From Cynocephalus volans (lineage: Eukaryota; Chordata; Mammalia; Dermoptera; Cynocephalidae), in the NCBI RefSeq assembly GCF_027409185.1, contig NC_084462.1:184950071-185014070 (forward strand): a DNA stretch of 64,000 nt, written 5' to 3'. Positions 44,826-59,415 of the stretch are shown here, piece after piece; the first letter of the stretch is position 1; each line of letters begins with the position of its first letter. Under the pieces are notes generated by a model. It was not told the origin of the DNA. It did not search any database and saw only the letters and a program-made list of their open reading frames with translations. Made by a program: the position numbers and the translations under genes.

Positions 44826-46685
44826 ATAAGTGCTGAGGAACTGAGGTGAGATTATCTGTTTTTTTTTGTTTTCTTTTAATTAACTGCGAGCTTTTTTTTT
44901 CTTTAAAATTATTTGACATGTAATTGTGAGATGGGTGAGAAGTTACTGAGTTTCAAACATGGAAAAATGTGACCCTAGCTGTCTGAGGCCAGATCTACCT
45001 TCCTTGAAATCCTGTCTTCTCCTGCGCTCTCTTGGACTCAGCCCAACTCTCTCTCATAATCTCAGGCTCTGGGTCTTGCTTCCACAGTTCTGGTCCCAGC
45101 ACCGCCTGCTTTCTTTCCCTGCACCCTCTCCCGTGATGTGGTTCTCGTCACCCCAAGAGCTCGTTCCATCGTTCCACTGTTGCTGCTCCACAAGCTCCAG
45201 GCCTGCCTTGTGCTCTCCGTCCTGCCATATAAGACACAGCCCTTCAGAATCCACAGAGACCTGCCAAAGACGATGCCCTGTGCATTACTCTGGAGAACGG
45301 AAAAGGATTCTAAATGTTTTGGAAAGAGATCAAGACTCTTGTCAATTCCGGCTTCCCTCAGTCATTCCTGTTCATCTAGTGTGTAAAAATGTTCAACCTA
45401 AACTCAGTTTTCATTCACATTTTACAGATGTTAATCTTTCATTTAATCTCCCAATCTCATCAGATATTCCAGCTGTAAATATATATATACAATCAATTGC
45501 AATGGTTAACATGCAAGCAGTAATAACATCCTTAATATAAAAATTTTAAAAACATATTTCCCTTTGAAGTCTGTGTGTTGGGGCCCAAGACAGCTGCTCT
45601 GAGACTGTGGGCACCACCCTCTGTACCACTGCCCATCACAGAGAAAGAGGCCAGGAGCTGGGGTGGACGCTGTGCTGTGTCTGACCCTGTGAGCCCCCTC
45701 TCAGTCCCAAGAGCAGGTCCATGTCATGGAGGGACAGCCCTTCAAGGGCCCTGAATGAATTTCAAGACAGGAGCTGCTGTTGGACAATTTGGGGCCGATT
45801 CTTCACTTCCTGTTAACTCATACAATTTGTTGGAGTTTTACAAATTGTTAAAAGACCTGGTAAAAGGCAAAGAAAAACAAATACTCTGAAATAACAAATC
45901 AATATCAGAACCAGACTAAGATATGACACAGATTTTCTAATTATCAGGGAGTAGATTTAAAGCCACCATGTTTAGTTTGCAATTACGTTTCACTTTTTTT
46001 CCAACCCTTCAGCTGACTCTAAAGAGTTCTTCTTGCCCACATCTATTTGTCCAGGATAATTTATCAGGACACTCTGCCTAGTGGAGCAAACAGCCCAGCA
46101 TCTCATCAGGAGTAAGGGACAAGGACAGATATCTGCATCTTGCTTGTTTCTATTCTAATGTACTCAGGAGGGAAGTTGTGGTGAGAAGATGTGTCTGATT
46201 CATAACGTCACTCAGCCCAGACTCCCACTGGTTTGAGACCCAGAGTCTACAACTTGTGGACTGACATATAACAGTGAACAGAGGAGATGGAAACACATTT
46301 CAGGTGGGATATTTTTTAACTGTTGCAAAGACACTCAAAATGAGATCTCCCTAGTAACTGTTTTAAGTGCACAATACGGTATTGTTAAGTACGGGCACAG
46401 TGCTGTATAGCAGATTCTAGAACTTATTCATCTTGCGTAGCTAAAACTCTGTACCTGTTGAAATGAAGTAGCCAGGCTGTGAGTGTATGTGTTATAACTG
46501 TGTACATGGCATAATTTACCATGTGGCCCTGACTTACATCAAAAGATCAACACGTGTGTTATCTGTGATCTCAGGATGAAGCGGAAAAATAAGGTTTTGA
46601 TTGGACTGGAGTCTAATACACTAAACAGGTGTCATCTCTCTCTATCTCTGTCTGTCTTTCTCTAGCTTTATCTCTTTCCACACAT

Positions 46686-46733
<48 letters not shown>

Positions 46734-47396
46734 GCCATTGGTCTTTTTTTGAAATCTACCTGTAATGCTGCTTTTGATTGATGCTGAGCAATTTGTTGTA
46801 ACACACAAAAAACCCATTCATCTTCACAGTCCTGTTTTGAACTGTCACAGTGTATAGGAAAAATCCCTTGAGATACAAAGTGAGCAGGAGGACACTATGT
46901 GTCCTGGAGATTTAATTGCACACTGTTTCCTTGTATCATAATTGTACTGCTAGCCTCATACGCATCCTGGATATTAACTTGTAATAGAAGTGTTAGTGTT
47001 TTCTGGGTGGATCTATTGTTAAAAAATAAAAATAAAATAGGTGACCTAAGCTTGGGAGGTTGGTGGCAGTGGTTGCGTGGATTTTCTGGGGCAGACTTGC
47101 TGTGCTGACTCTCAGGCTTGGGGTGTGCACATGCTCACTGTGGGTCAGTCATGTCAGCAGCTGGCTCATTGCAGATGGGGTTGATGGCCTGATTTTCCGA
47201 CTGGGTATGGGTGTGTGGCATGCCAGGCATTTGGGGACTGGATCACCAGTGCCTGAATGTGGTGGGCCAGCCTGGGACGTGTAAGTCTAGCTATTTCTTA
47301 CTCAGATGCATGTGTGTGCAGTTGTTCAAAGACTCAGGGGAGGATCTACCAGGGCATGGCAGCTTGATTATTTCTCTGGATCTCGGGTGTGGACAC
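44826..47396. other. Duplicated 5' flank of IGHV copy B; (AC)n at 46,686-46,731
   Basis: Counterpart of 23,260-26,032 without the SINE. The empty SINE site is at 47,022-47,050. No gene signature. Confidence 0.6.
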
Positions 47397-47811
47397 TGTG
47401 TTAGTCTGTTTCTGTTGCTTATAACAACACACATGGAAGTGGGTGATTTGTAAGAAAATAAAATTTATTGCTTACAGTTTTGCAGGCTGTAAAATTCAGA
47501 GTACAGGGAACACATCTGGTGAATCCCTTCCTTGGTGGTTTTTCAGCAACGGGGACCTCATGTGGCAGAAAACGGCAAAACAGAGAGAGAGAGAGAGAGA
47601 CTCTCACATGGTCTCCTTTTAAAGCCCTCAGAACCACGTCCCTGACAACCATTATTAAACCATTCACTATGGCATGGTCCTAAAATTTAACCACCTCTTC
47701 AAGGCTCCATTTCAGTTACCAAGATAGGACTTCCCACCCTCAACAGTTACAGTGGGAATTAAGCTTCTAGTATATGAGCTTTGTGGGACACAGTTCAATC
47801 AATCCACAGCA
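47397..47811 (-). mobile_element. MaLR 3' LTR, unit B provirus
   Basis: Counterpart of 26,033-26,461, with a shorter (GA)n run at 47,582-47,600. Same flanking 'gacac' on the left. Confidence 0.82.
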
Positions 47812-49808
47812 TTGTACCCCCAAAGTTCATGTTCTTCCCACAAGCAAGTATACTCATTCCATTCCCCAAAACTTAACTTGTTTCCACTCAAAAGCCCAAG
47901 GTTCAAAGTCCCATCTATGAAATCAGAACAAATTATCTACTGACGATGTACAATGGTGGGACAAGCATAGGATACATTTTCCTATTTCAATAGGGAGAAA
48001 TCACCCAAAAGAAAGGGGCGACAGGTCCGAAACAAGTTTAAAAAGCCCACCAGGGCAGGTACTAAATCTCAAAGCTGAAAATCATATATCTTGACTGCAT
48101 GGTCAGTGTCCCCTGTATGCTGGTGCAGTGGTTGGGTCCCCAAGTCCTCAGACATCTCTGCCTCTATGGATTTCCTGGTCTGAGGCCATGTTTCAGCTCA
48201 CTAGGCTGGCATTGCACAGTGGTAGCCAAATAAGTTGAGGTCTCCATGGCTAAGCCACTCTCATGGTTCCACTAGGCATGATGTTGATGGGGTTTCTCTG
48301 CTGAAACTCCAACCTATGTTTCTGCTTGGCATTGTGTCAGGGTAGGGCTCAATCCCTTCAAACCCATTGTCCATACTTGGTCACAGACCCCTCACTTCCC
48401 AGGCTGTGTCACAGTTTGGATGACAGACCCTTCATGTGCATGTCATGAGCTAGGTAAATGGGAAAGATCCCAGGAGTTATTGGAAGATTAGACACATTCA
48501 TTCCAATGTGAGTTCAGCTTCCTCAGCAGCAGCAGCAACTGCTTACGGCAACAGTAGCAGCCTCGCTACGGCCCCCCTGTGGGCATGTCGGGGGTAGAGG
48601 GCCCTGCAGATCAGAGCTACTCATCCTTTATACTTAAGTCTGATAATCCAGGAACACCTGGGTACAAGTCACACATGACAGGAACACCTGGGCACAAATT
48701 CACAGTTACATTTACATCAAAGTCATGGAAAGATTCTGAACATCTGAGGGGCCCTGACCATTTTCCTTCAATTTTCCTTACACATTGCTTTAGCAAAAGC
48801 TGTCTGTATTGACTCAGCACCTGAGAACGATCTCTTCCTGGGTGTGCAGCCTTTTCCATACCTCCTTTTAGAATGTGGTGGAGGCTCCCAAGCCACCATA
48901 GCTCTGGCATTCTCACTTCCTATAGACGTATCAACACTTGGATACTGCCAAGGCTTCACTCTTGTGTTTTCCAAAGCTGTGGATCCAGCCAACCAGGGGC
49001 CAAATTAGTCACAGCTGCAGCAACCAGGGTGATGGAGTGGGGAGCAGCTCCTGAGGAGGCCCTGGTCAGCGAGCCTGTGGAGGAAGCCTTGGGCCTGTTC
49101 CCTGAGACCATTCTGTCTCCCTAGGCCTCTGGACCTGTGATGAAGAGCACCGCCTACATGAGCTTCTGAAACGCCTTCAAGGCCTTTTTTCTGTCCTCAT
49201 AATCCCTTTCTCCTTTGCTCTTCTCCTTTGCAAATGATCCCTGTTCTACACTCTTGCTCTTGTAACCAGGTTGAAAGTTTTCTAATTTTTTGCCCTCTTA
49301 TCTCTTTTGTATTGTAAATTCTGGCTTTACTATCTACATCCTCTGTCGTACCATCACATAGACTGTTGTAACTAGCAATGCAGCTTCTTTAATGCTCTGC
49401 TCTTAGAAAGTTCTTCCACGAAATATCCTGAGTCAGCACCTTGATGTCCCACATTCCACAAAATATTTGTGCATGAACAGAATGCAGCCAAGTTTCTTGC
49501 CGGTTCATAGCAAGAGTGACCTTCCCCTCAGTTTCCAATAAACTCCTTCTTACTCCTCAAACCTCCTTAGAATGGTCTTTACGGTCCGTATTCCCATAAG
49601 CATTCCTACCAACACCACTTAACCATTGTCTAAAATATTCCAAATTGTTCCTGGTTTCCTTTTCTTCTAAATTCCCACCAGCAGGTAGGTTTTTTCTAGT
49701 CTGCTCCTTCGAATTCTTCCAGCCTTCGCCCATTATCCAGTTCCAAAGCCACTTTCATATTTTCAAGCATTAGTTGTAAGCAACACCTCACTTTTTGTGC
49801 CAATTTTG
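47812..49808 (-). mobile_element. MaLR internal region, unit B
   Basis: Counterpart of 26,462-28,464, including the nested unclassified repeat (about 48,365-48,785). Differences are scattered substitutions and small indels. Confidence 0.75.
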
Positions 49809-50219
49809 TGTATTAGTCCATGTGTGTTGCTTATAGAAATACACCTGGAACCGGGTGATTCGTAAGAAAAGAAAATTAATTGCTTACGTTCAGAAGCTGT
49901 GAAATCCGAAGTCTAGGGAACACATCTGAGAAGGGCATTCTTTGGTGCTGGCTTTACAACAATGCAGGAGTCTCACATGTCAGAAAACGGTGAATCAGAG
50001 ACAGAGAGACTCTCATGTGCTCCCCTTTAAAAGCCCTCCAACCACCCCCCGACAACCATTATTAGTCCATTCACTACAGCACAGTCCTATAGTCCAATCA
50101 CCCCTTCAAGATCCCACATTTCAATTACCATAATAGGATTTTTGACACTCAGCAGTTACAGTGGGAATTAAGTTTTTAGTAAATGAGTTTGGGGGACACA
50201 ATTCAATCAGTTCACAGCA
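49809..50219 (-). mobile_element. MaLR 5' LTR, unit B provirus
   Basis: Counterpart of 28,465-28,875, with the same 'gacat' on the right (50,220-50,224). Together with 47,397 it forms the second copy of the complete provirus. Confidence 0.8.
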
Positions 50220-51454
50220 GACATGCTTTGGCTCAGTTGGCTGTGTGCGGGTCTTCTGGCAGCCAATCTACTGCACTTATCTGGGCCAGGCGGGAGATCA
50301 TGCTTCTGGTGGCACTTCAGGAGCAGGTCTTCCAAGGGAGAGGCTGCAGAGCTGCTTCTCAGGTGTTGCTTGAGGACACTAGGGAGGCCTGAATGTAGGG
50401 GATGTGGCCAGCACTTCTCAGGTGGTGAGCAAACCTGCAGGGCTGGCCTGCAGAGGTGGGGCCCAGAAAACTGCTTCTTGGATGGTGGGTGAGGCTGTGA
50501 AGCAGGCCAGCAGAGAGCGGGTCCTTCCAGTCACCTTGTAGGCAGTGGGTAATGCTGCAATTGGAGATTTCAGGGCAATATCCCCTGGCCGCTTCTCAGA
50601 GACAGAGTGATAAGCTTTGTTTTTACCATCCCACGGGTGTGTTTGTGAAGGTTTGGACTTGTGAGCTGTCTTCTGGATCTGGAGCTCGGGCACACAGAAC
50701 TCAGCCCTCTGATGGGGTGGGTGGGTGGTTTTCCACCTGTTTGATCTCTGGCCAGGGATGTGAAGGTGCTTCAGTTCAGCAGGCCTGGGATGGGCTTCCG
50801 AGATTTGCAGGACTGTAGTCACATTCTCTCCTGGGCTCAGAAGTTAAAGTGCTGGGATCAGGGATTTGTAGCCTCTCCTGTGAGTGTGTTGAAATAAAAA
50901 CAAAGCCATAAGCCAGGGGAAGTGCAGCGGCTTCTGTCCCTGGGCAGTGCATCCTACCGCAAGATCACTCCATACTGCACTAGTTCGTCATGGGGCAGGG
51001 GTTTGGAGGTGCATAGTGTGAGCTCCTGAAGTGCAGTGTGTGCATCAAAGGCAGCTCCCCGTGCTTGGCTGTGGGCTTGCACGGAATCCTCCTGCAGTAT
51101 GGACTGCAGGCCTCTAAGGTAAGGATAAGCACTGGTGTTGGCCCTCTTCCTAGCTTTTCTCCACAAGGTAAAACTTTTCCTGCACTGATCATGGTAGCAA
51201 AGACTTGGCAGATGAGGCCGTGTGCTTCTGTGTCTCTCCGTGATGCCCCCAAAGGCTGTTGTGCTCCACAGGATCTTGCCAATCTCCTCCACACACCCAG
51301 ATATGATCCTGTCAATATTTGGGTGTATATTAGTTATTCTTGTCCTTTTCTGTGGGAGGAACATGCTCCAGGCACCTCTAGTCAGCTGTCTTGCCCAGCT
51401 TCCATCCAGAAAAACGTCAGGAGCAGGTTTAACCAAGAAAGTTCAAGATGTATA
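50220..51454. other. Duplicated 1.2-kb block, unidentified (unit B)
   Basis: Counterpart of 28,876-30,110. The minus-strand frame is longer here (50,954-51,436, 160 codons), and the 134-codon frame is retained (50,418-50,822). No recognisable domain. Confidence 0.35.
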
Positions 51455-52460
51455 GACTAGAAACTACAAAACACTGATGAAAGAAATTGAATAGGATATG
51501 GAACTGAAATAAACCAAATTTTTATGCATTGCAAAAATTAATATTGTTAATATATACATACTACTAATGAAATTTAGAGGTTTAATGCAATCATTCCCTA
51601 TCAAAATTTCAAGATTGTTTTGCAGAAATGATAAAATAACTATTCTAAAATTTGTACAACATTAGAAAAGGACCTAAGAGGCCAAACAATTTTGAGCACA
51701 AAGAGCAACTGTTGAGGCATCACATCCATTGATTTCAATACATATTATAAAATGTTTGTAATCAGAACGACATGGCCCTGGTGTAAAAACAGATGTGTTG
51801 ACCAATAAAACAGGACAAAAAGCCCCAAGGTTAACCCACACATTTGCAGTCAATGGATTTCTGACAAGGGTATCAAGACTACTAGGAGGAAAGGACAATC
51901 TCCTCGATAAAATTTTTGGAAAAACTGTATATCCACATGAAGAATAATAAAATGGGATGATTATTTCACATCACATAGAAAAATCACTCACAATGGATTA
52001 AAGACTCAGATGTGACACCCAAAATGATAAAACTACTAGAAGCAGACTTAGAGGAATATTTCCATAACGTTGGTCCAGGCAATGATTTCTAGTTTCTACC
52101 TTGAAAGCACAGGAAGCTAAAATAAAAATAGACAAATGGGATTACATCAAACTAAAAAGCTCTGCACAGCAAGATAAAGTATTATCAGAGTGAAGAGACA
52201 ATATTTGCAAATTGTCTGGTTCTGGAGAAAATATTTGCAAATCATACATCTGGAAAGTGGCTAATATCCAAATAATATAAGAAATTCACACAATTGAATA
52301 GCAAGGAAAGTATAGGCCAATTAAAAAATGGGTAACATATATGCATAGACATCACTTTTTAAAAGACGTATTAATGCCCAAGAGATATATGCCGAAATGT
52401 TAAACATCTCTAATCATCAGCGAGATGCAAGCTAAAACCATAATGAAATGTCACCTAAAA
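51455..52460 (+). mobile_element. Ancient L1 ORF2 fragments (unit B)
   Basis: Counterpart of 30,111-31,120, with the same broken frame and boundaries. Confidence 0.75.
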
Positions 52461-52629
52461 CCTCTCCCCCTACCTGATCTAAGTGGGAGGGCAGGATTGG
52501 GACAAATGGCTGTGGTCAGTCCAATGCATGTTAGGGGATTGAGCTGGTGTGTGGCCTGTGCGGTGTGGGGTAGGGGCCAGTGGCAGTTCTAATGGGTTGA
52601 TATCCTTGCTGCATGGTCATGTGTAGTCT

Positions 52630-53070
52630 TATGGTCTCTACACAAGAAAAGATAAATTTGCTTAAGAGGTTTAGTCAACAGGGCCCAAAAAGCAGGGCCA
52701 GAATTAGCATCATCAGAGGTCCTAAAAGGGGCAACAGCCATGGGAACTAATGCCAGATTTTTCCGCAGGCACCCCAGAACTCAGGTGCTTATAATCATAA
52801 TCATGAGGCTGTAACTGCTAATTTCTTTGCAGCATCCTTCACTAGGCCTGACTGGTTAACAGTGAAGCAACATTCTTCCCCAATTAAGCAATAGATGCCT
52901 TTTTCAGGCATTAGGATGTCTAACCCTCTACTGTTTTGCAGTACCACCCCCAGCACTGAATCTCTCTAATCCTGGAGCCGTTGGCCCACATTTGAACATG
53001 AACAGTGACAGCTGAATATCAGGCAGATGATGAAGACAGACAAAGCCATCAACCTTTAGATTCCTTCTGT
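52630..53070 (-). pseudogene. ERV env relic, unit B
   Basis: Counterpart of 31,290-31,730. Compared with unit A it carries an extra in-frame stop near 52,967 (a CAG-to-TAG change on the minus strand), so the 83-codon frame of unit A is not open here. Both copies are dead. Confidence 0.75.
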
Positions 53071-53299
53071 GGATGGATCTTCTGTAACTGTGAGGTTAAT
53101 CACACATAAACCGAGATATAAACGGGGCACTACAAGGTTTTCCGTACTGACTAATACTGATCTTTAGTAGTAGACCAGGTGAGGGTAGAGGCATCCTATT
53201 CTGGTGGAGGGGATCATGTCATCGCAGTGGCACGGGTGTTACAGGGATCCAGCAAAGAAGATGGAGGTCCGGAGGCAGAGGAGTATAATGCACGTCATA

Positions 53300-54410
53300 A
53301 GGCCTGGTGGTAGAACCCTCTATCTCCTTTTATAAAGTACCTCGAGGTCTTCTAAAGGCTCACAGGAGTAGGCTGCCTCCTTCAGGGGTGGGTCACAGTT
53401 ATTGCTCTCCTGTAATGAAAGGGGGGCAGGCTGCTTCCTGGAGAGATGAACCCCACTCTCCATTTCAGCTGTCTTTATTGCAGAGGGGGTTGCTAGAATT
53501 ATTGTAAAAGGGTCCTTCCATTTAGGGTTTAGTTGTTTGTGAGCAGGTCCTTCCTTCCAGGTCTTAATTAGGACCTGGTCTCCTAGCTTTGTCTGTGCCC
53601 CCAGAGCGTTACTGCCAGGGGACGGTAAAACATGAGCTACATTTTTCTTCTGGGCTGCTTGGAATTGGCTCAAGTTGGTAATGTCTTGTATAAGGCCTGC
53701 AGTCTCAGGATCTGTGAGCATGTCTGTTGAAAGAAAAGGTCTGCCACACAGCAGTTCATAGGGGCTGAAATCAAGCTTAGCCTTTGGGGCATTGCACACT
53801 CATAAGGGCAATGAGGAGCACAGAGACCCAGTGTGTAGAGGTGTCCTGGCATAATTTGGCAAGAGTGCATTTTAGGATTTAATTGGCCCTTTCTACTTTT
53901 CCAGAGGACTGTGGCCTCCAGGCAGAATGTAGAAGATATTGTATTCCCAAGGCCTTTGCTAACTCCTGGGTTATATGGGATGTGAAGGATGGTCCATAAT
54001 TGATTTGAAGACTGCAGGGAGGCCAAACCTGGGAATCACTTCCTTGGGAAGAGCTTCAACCACCTCAGTGGACTTTTCTGTTCTAGTAGGATGAGTCTCT
54101 CCTCATCCAGAAAAAGTGTCCATGAAAACCAGCAGATATTTTCATCCCCGGCATGGAGGCGTATAGGTGAAGCCAACTTGCCAATCTGATCCTGGGTATG
54201 AACCCCCCTGCTGGACTGGTTCCAACCGTGGAGGCACACTTGGCCCCGAGCTGTTGTAGGCACACAGAGAACAGGCCCTAAAAACCTATTAACTGTTTGT
54301 GCCAAACCCCAGCCTGTAAAAAGATGTGTGATCGTGGCCAAGGTTTAATGGATGTGAACAAGGCAACATTTTGGGCCAGCTGCCACCATGACACCTTGCT
54401 GGATGGATTC
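53300..54410 (-). pseudogene. ERV pol (integrase) relic, unit B
   Basis: Counterpart of 31,960-33,070, with frames at 54,036-54,341, 53,670-54,026 and 53,320-53,799. The C-terminal frame is open for 159 codons here against 133 in unit A. The frameshift between core and C-terminal part is shared by both units and so predates the duplication. Confidence 0.82.
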
Positions 54411-54439
54411 CCATGTGCACAGAAACAGCACAGCTGTTA

Positions 54440-57400
54440 TGACCACATACAGTCAATAACACAAAGTAATGTGATTGCATTTATTTATCATGAGAAAGGA
54501 TGACCCCACAGTATGCCCAAGTGGAAGAGAAGACTGAAATTGTAGGGGGCCATTAGTGAACTGCATGCACCTAATATTCTAAGAGAATAGATCACAATGT
54601 TTCCTCCCCCAAATGTGGTCACTATGGGAGATGTTGGATGTATTATTAAGCCATGTTATGTCAATGATTTCACAATGTATTCATCTATTAACCCATCATA
54701 TTATACACCTTAAATACATAAACTTTTTATTTGTCAGTTATACCTCAGTAGAACTAGACAAAATAAAATGTGTTTTTACTCTGTAGAAATTCTGAAGAGA
54801 ATCAACTTTAAAAAAATCTAACCAAACAAAAAGCTTTGAAGGAGCAGTGGTAGATTTTAGTAGGCCCTGGAGAGGTTGCCGCTTGTCTTACACAAGCCCT
54901 CATACACCACGCAGCAGCGTCACTCTTGCGTTCCTGTTCTGAAGCCGTCACCTCAGCAGAGCTCATCTTGTAGGTGCTTCTCACACAGTTAATCCAGGGT
55001 TGTTGCTGAATTTAAATGAGGACATGTGTGTGTCTCCAAATAGACACAGCAGTTACGTGAGAATGGAGACCTGCCTGTGAGGTGAGCGAGTTCTTTCAGT
55101 TTACACGTGAATCCCTCATGATGAAACACAAATATTTTTGGAAGAAATATTGTGTAAAGCATACATACTTTGAAGACCCCGATCTTCGTTCAAGACGTAA
55201 AGGTATTCCTTGCTAATAATAATATGGTTAGGGAAATGGGAATCGTTTTCACACAAAAAGTAAAGACCTGTGAGAGAGAAGTCATGGGAGCACTGGGAGG
55301 AAGGACCAGTGAGCTCCAGGACACACGGTCATCTGGGGCAGGCCCTTCATGCAATGGTGATTCAGCCCTGAAGATTTTGTGGGCGATGACAGTATTCAGC
55401 ACAATGTGATTTCCTATTATTTGATTGTACTATTTAAACTAGTAGCACCCATTCTGTATTTATGTATATTTTAAAAATAGATTTATTGAGGTATACTAAA
55501 TCTATAAAATCTGCAATATTTTGTAAATACTTAGCACCAATCATCTAATTTCATTTTTCTACATGCAGGAAAAACAGGGTATGTAGTATTAATGTTATTT
55601 CCATTGCACAGATATGCAGTTAAAAACAGAAGCTTAAGTAAGTTGTGCAATGTGTCCAGCATCACATATCTGGTAAAATTGAGCCCTGGTACCTGGGCCT
55701 TTGCTTCTCACCACACTACTCCTAGTCTTTGCTGAAGCAACTCCAGGACACGGTGGGAAATGAGATGTGAGGTCTGCAGAACAAGTTTCTGTGGTAAGAG
55801 CATGGCATGCAGGTTTTTTTTTTTTTTTTTTGGCATTTTGTGTTTCCTAAATGCAGGTCTTACTTTTCTTTCTTTCTTGAATTCTGTGTTTACAAAAATG
55901 CAGGGTTGATGCAGATGTATTTGCAGAAGTCTCAGACATTTCAAGGTTATCATTTTACCAAGTCTCCTCAACCAAATTATATTCTTATTTTAGCAGCTTT
56001 GATGACATAGAATTGACATATAGCAAATACCACATACACAGTTGAAGTGTACAATGGGATACATATTGACGCATATGTACACCTGCACATCCATCATAAC
56101 AATCAGCAAAATAAACAAATTACCTTTAAATGTATTTTCATGTTCTCTTTTCAGTCATTCTCTTTTTCCACCCATGTTCCCAATGTCTGATCTTTAATAT
56201 ACTTTAGAATTCTTTTAACATTTTAGAATTTATAAGAATAAAATCATCAATATGTGTTTTATTTGTTTGTCTTCTTTGCTCAGCAAACTTACTTGTGAAT
56301 GTGCCATGTTTCTGTGTATCAGATATTTTAGTGATAGAAGGTATTTCAATACATGTATACACACTGTTTGTATATAGGAAGCTGCTTGATATTCAGATTG
56401 TTTCCGGTTTCTGAATTTTACAAATAAACTGCTACTCAGCTTGGAGATATAGATGTCCAATTAAAAGTTTGTTCTAATTCTTATAACAAAAATAACTAAT
56501 TTGTATTTGCTTAAATTTAGCAAATTTTCTTCAGTACGTCAGATAACTAGCACTATAAGACAACCAACAGATCTGAAATCTAGAGAAAGGTAAGTATTTG
56601 CAGGGAGAAAGATGACCAAAATATTAGCTTATTAGAGGACACCTAATGTCATATAGGCTGGTATATGCTTCAAATAGAAATATTTACTGGATTGCTTGAA
56701 GTTGAATGTGGTAAAGGATTTGTAGTGTAAAATTCTCCGAAGGCATATATTTGTGGGTTCCAATTCTCCTTGAAGCTTTTTGCTTCTGGATGAAGACACG
56801 TTATTGAAACCTCCATGTTCCAACCCTTGTGGTGCTTCTGACTGGGAAAATACACAGTGACTTCTGCGGAAATGCATCCAGAACTCTGTCCAGAACCACC
56901 TCCCCTGTCTTCCTAAAACATTAAAATCATTGTTCGTCAAGGAAGCACAGAGCAGCGGAAATGGGACAAGGATGGAAAACAACATCAGCTGTGGGAAAGA
57001 GCCTCTGGACAAACAACAGATGCCCTTCAGCAGAAGTGGCGAAAGAACACGAGGGCCAGCACTAGCTCTGGAGGTGGGACAGGGCACTAGGAAGGACAGG
57101 GGCCATGATCTTCACCTGAAAGCGCAGCTCAGTCAGTAGGTCAGAGAATGACTGTCTAGTGCAACCTCTTGTGCGGATTGACTTCGGTCAGGTGAGTGCG
57201 ACACTGAGATGCACCTGGGAGAGGTGGAGGGACAGATTCTCTCTGGAGAGCACAGGGTGAGGACACAATGTCAATCTTTAAACAAAATAAGGTTTCACTG
57301 GAGGCACCAGAACTCTGGTGGCTGGAGCAGTAACACACTTCTATTCTGATAGCCACGGCAATGATGAATTTAGGTGTAGCCACTGCACACAAATTTCCAC

Positions 57401-58295
57401 AATAAAATCATAGAAAATATAGGGTGTTATTATCTACAGAAGGAAAGTAATAATAAGCCAATGTAACAATTCCAATGAAGCCATTTTTGTAAACATGAAC
57501 TTTTGAATTACTTGTGCACATTCCTTGGGAAATGGCAGTTTAATCACATCTGAAAATATTATGGTTCAAAATCCCAGTAAATGTCACTGTTCAGCATTCA
57601 CAGCAATTTGGCATAAGTTCTCATTACATAGTGGAATTTTCAGCTATTTCTAAAATCATATTTGAGTGTAGATCAAAAGTGCCCAAAGGCATAGGCTGAG
57701 TCACCACTTTTTGCAATTCAGGCACAGACCACTGATGTTCAGTCCTCCACTTAAGTATAGTTTCTCATAAGTAATTTTATTGTTAGAAGGTAACATGCTC
57801 CCACATCTAAAAAAGTTGTCCTCTGTAGTGTGTACAGACCAAGTATTCATTATAGCTAATATTGTCCAGGAGTAGTTGACAATGATGGTTTATGTTTGGC
57901 TGTCTGCGTAGAATGTCATAGGTGGCTCCTGTCTGTAATATTCCTAAGATTCTGCATCGCTTGGCCTGTTTACACACCCCAAACCCTGACAATCCCTAAT
58001 GTTTTACAAAAAAAATCTTCATAGTTTTACTTCTCCTGTAATGTCATGTAGTTGGAATAAGAAATAATCTATTTCACTACATTGGTATCCCTCACCTAGT
58101 AATATATTTTTAATGTTTCTCCATCTCTTTTCATGACTTGATAGCTCATGTTCTTTCAATGGTGAGTGACATTCCATTGTGTGGATGTTTATCTATCTAT
58201 TTACTTATGAAGGACCAGTTTTGACAACTATAATTAAAGCAGCTATAAACAAAAATGTACTTTTTTTGGATGGACATAATTTTCTCCTCCTGCCT
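54440..58295. other. Duplicated intergenic sequence, no gene seen (unit B)
   Basis: Counterpart of 33,100-37,090. The 115-125 bp missing relative to unit A joins at about 56,880. A 151-codon minus frame (56,632-57,087) arises across that junction and has no known motif. Confidence 0.5.
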
Positions 58296-58297
58296 TC

Positions 58298-58440
58298 CAG
58301 TCCCTCACTAGGATCTAGGCTTTTTCTAGTCTGCTGCTCCAAACTCTTCCAGCCTCTTCCCATTACTCAGTTCCAAAGCCTCTTCCACATTTTCAGGTAT
58401 TTGTTATGATCAATAAACAACTCCTGGTAACAATTTATTT
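58298..58440 (-). mobile_element. MaLR internal fragment (unit B)
   Basis: Counterpart of 37,095-37,235. Confidence 0.6.
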
Positions 58441-58444
58441 ATTG

Positions 58445-58650
58445 GTGTAGAGCTAGAGCTGGGTCTGGAGCTCACAGACTCCTCGAGCCCATTGACACAC
58501 CCTTCACATGCAGGTCTATAAGCTAGATAACCAGCAAAAAGGTCCTTGGGGCCTTGGTTGGAGAATGAATGGTCTTTATTCATCACACAAAGGTCAAGGA
58601 GCTGGCAGTACAAAGAGAAAGTATGAAACTCAACTGCTACAAGCAAAGTC
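58445..58650 (+). repeat. Copy of the inverted-repeat family unit (unit B)
   Basis: Counterpart of 37,240-37,440, sharing blocks with the left arm at 3,150-3,300. Confidence 0.7.
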
Positions 58651-59120
58651 CAAATGCCTGAATGTTGATAGCAGCTCTATTCACAGTAGCCAGAAAGTGA
58701 ACAATCCCGAATGTTCACTGACAGATGAATTGATAAACAAACATTGTAATTTGATACAAGTGAACAACTAGTCACCTATACAAACAAATGAAGTACCGAC
58801 ACATGCTAGAAAATAAATGAACCTTGAAAACATTATACCATGTAAAAGAAGCACACACAAAGGCCACATCTTGTATAATCTGATTCATATTAAATACCCA
58901 GAATAGGCAAATCCATAGTTACAGAAAGCATATTAGTGGTTTCCAGAAGCACGGAGAGAAAGGAACGGGAAGTGGCTGATTTTAGGGTATGGCGTTTCCT
59001 TTTGAGGTGACGAGGATGTTGTGTAACTAAACAATGGTGACAGTTAATAAACCATGTGAAAACATTAGATGCCACTAAACTGTACAGTTTAAAATGTAAT
59101 GCTATACCAGTATACGAAAA
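58640..59120 (+). mobile_element. Old L1 3' end (unit B)
   Basis: Counterpart of 37,440-37,920; homology to unit A ends a little farther on, at 59,162, where L1 copy 3 begins. Confidence 0.65.
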
Positions 59121-59353
59121 AAATACTTAAAATTTTATTTTTGGTTTACATTAATCATTTTATTTATTTATTTATTTATTTATTTTAAAAATTTTATTTT
59201 GTCGATATACATTGTGGCTGATTATTGCTCCCCATCACCAAAACCTCCCTCCCTTCTCCCTCCCCTCCTCCCCCCCAACAATGTCCTTTCTGTTTGCTTG
59301 TCGTATCAACTTCAAGTAATTGTGGTTGTTATATCTTCTTCCCCCCGCCCCCG

Positions 59354-59384
<31 letters not shown>

Positions 59385-59415
59385 AGTGTGTGTGTGTAAA
59401 TTTATATATTAATTT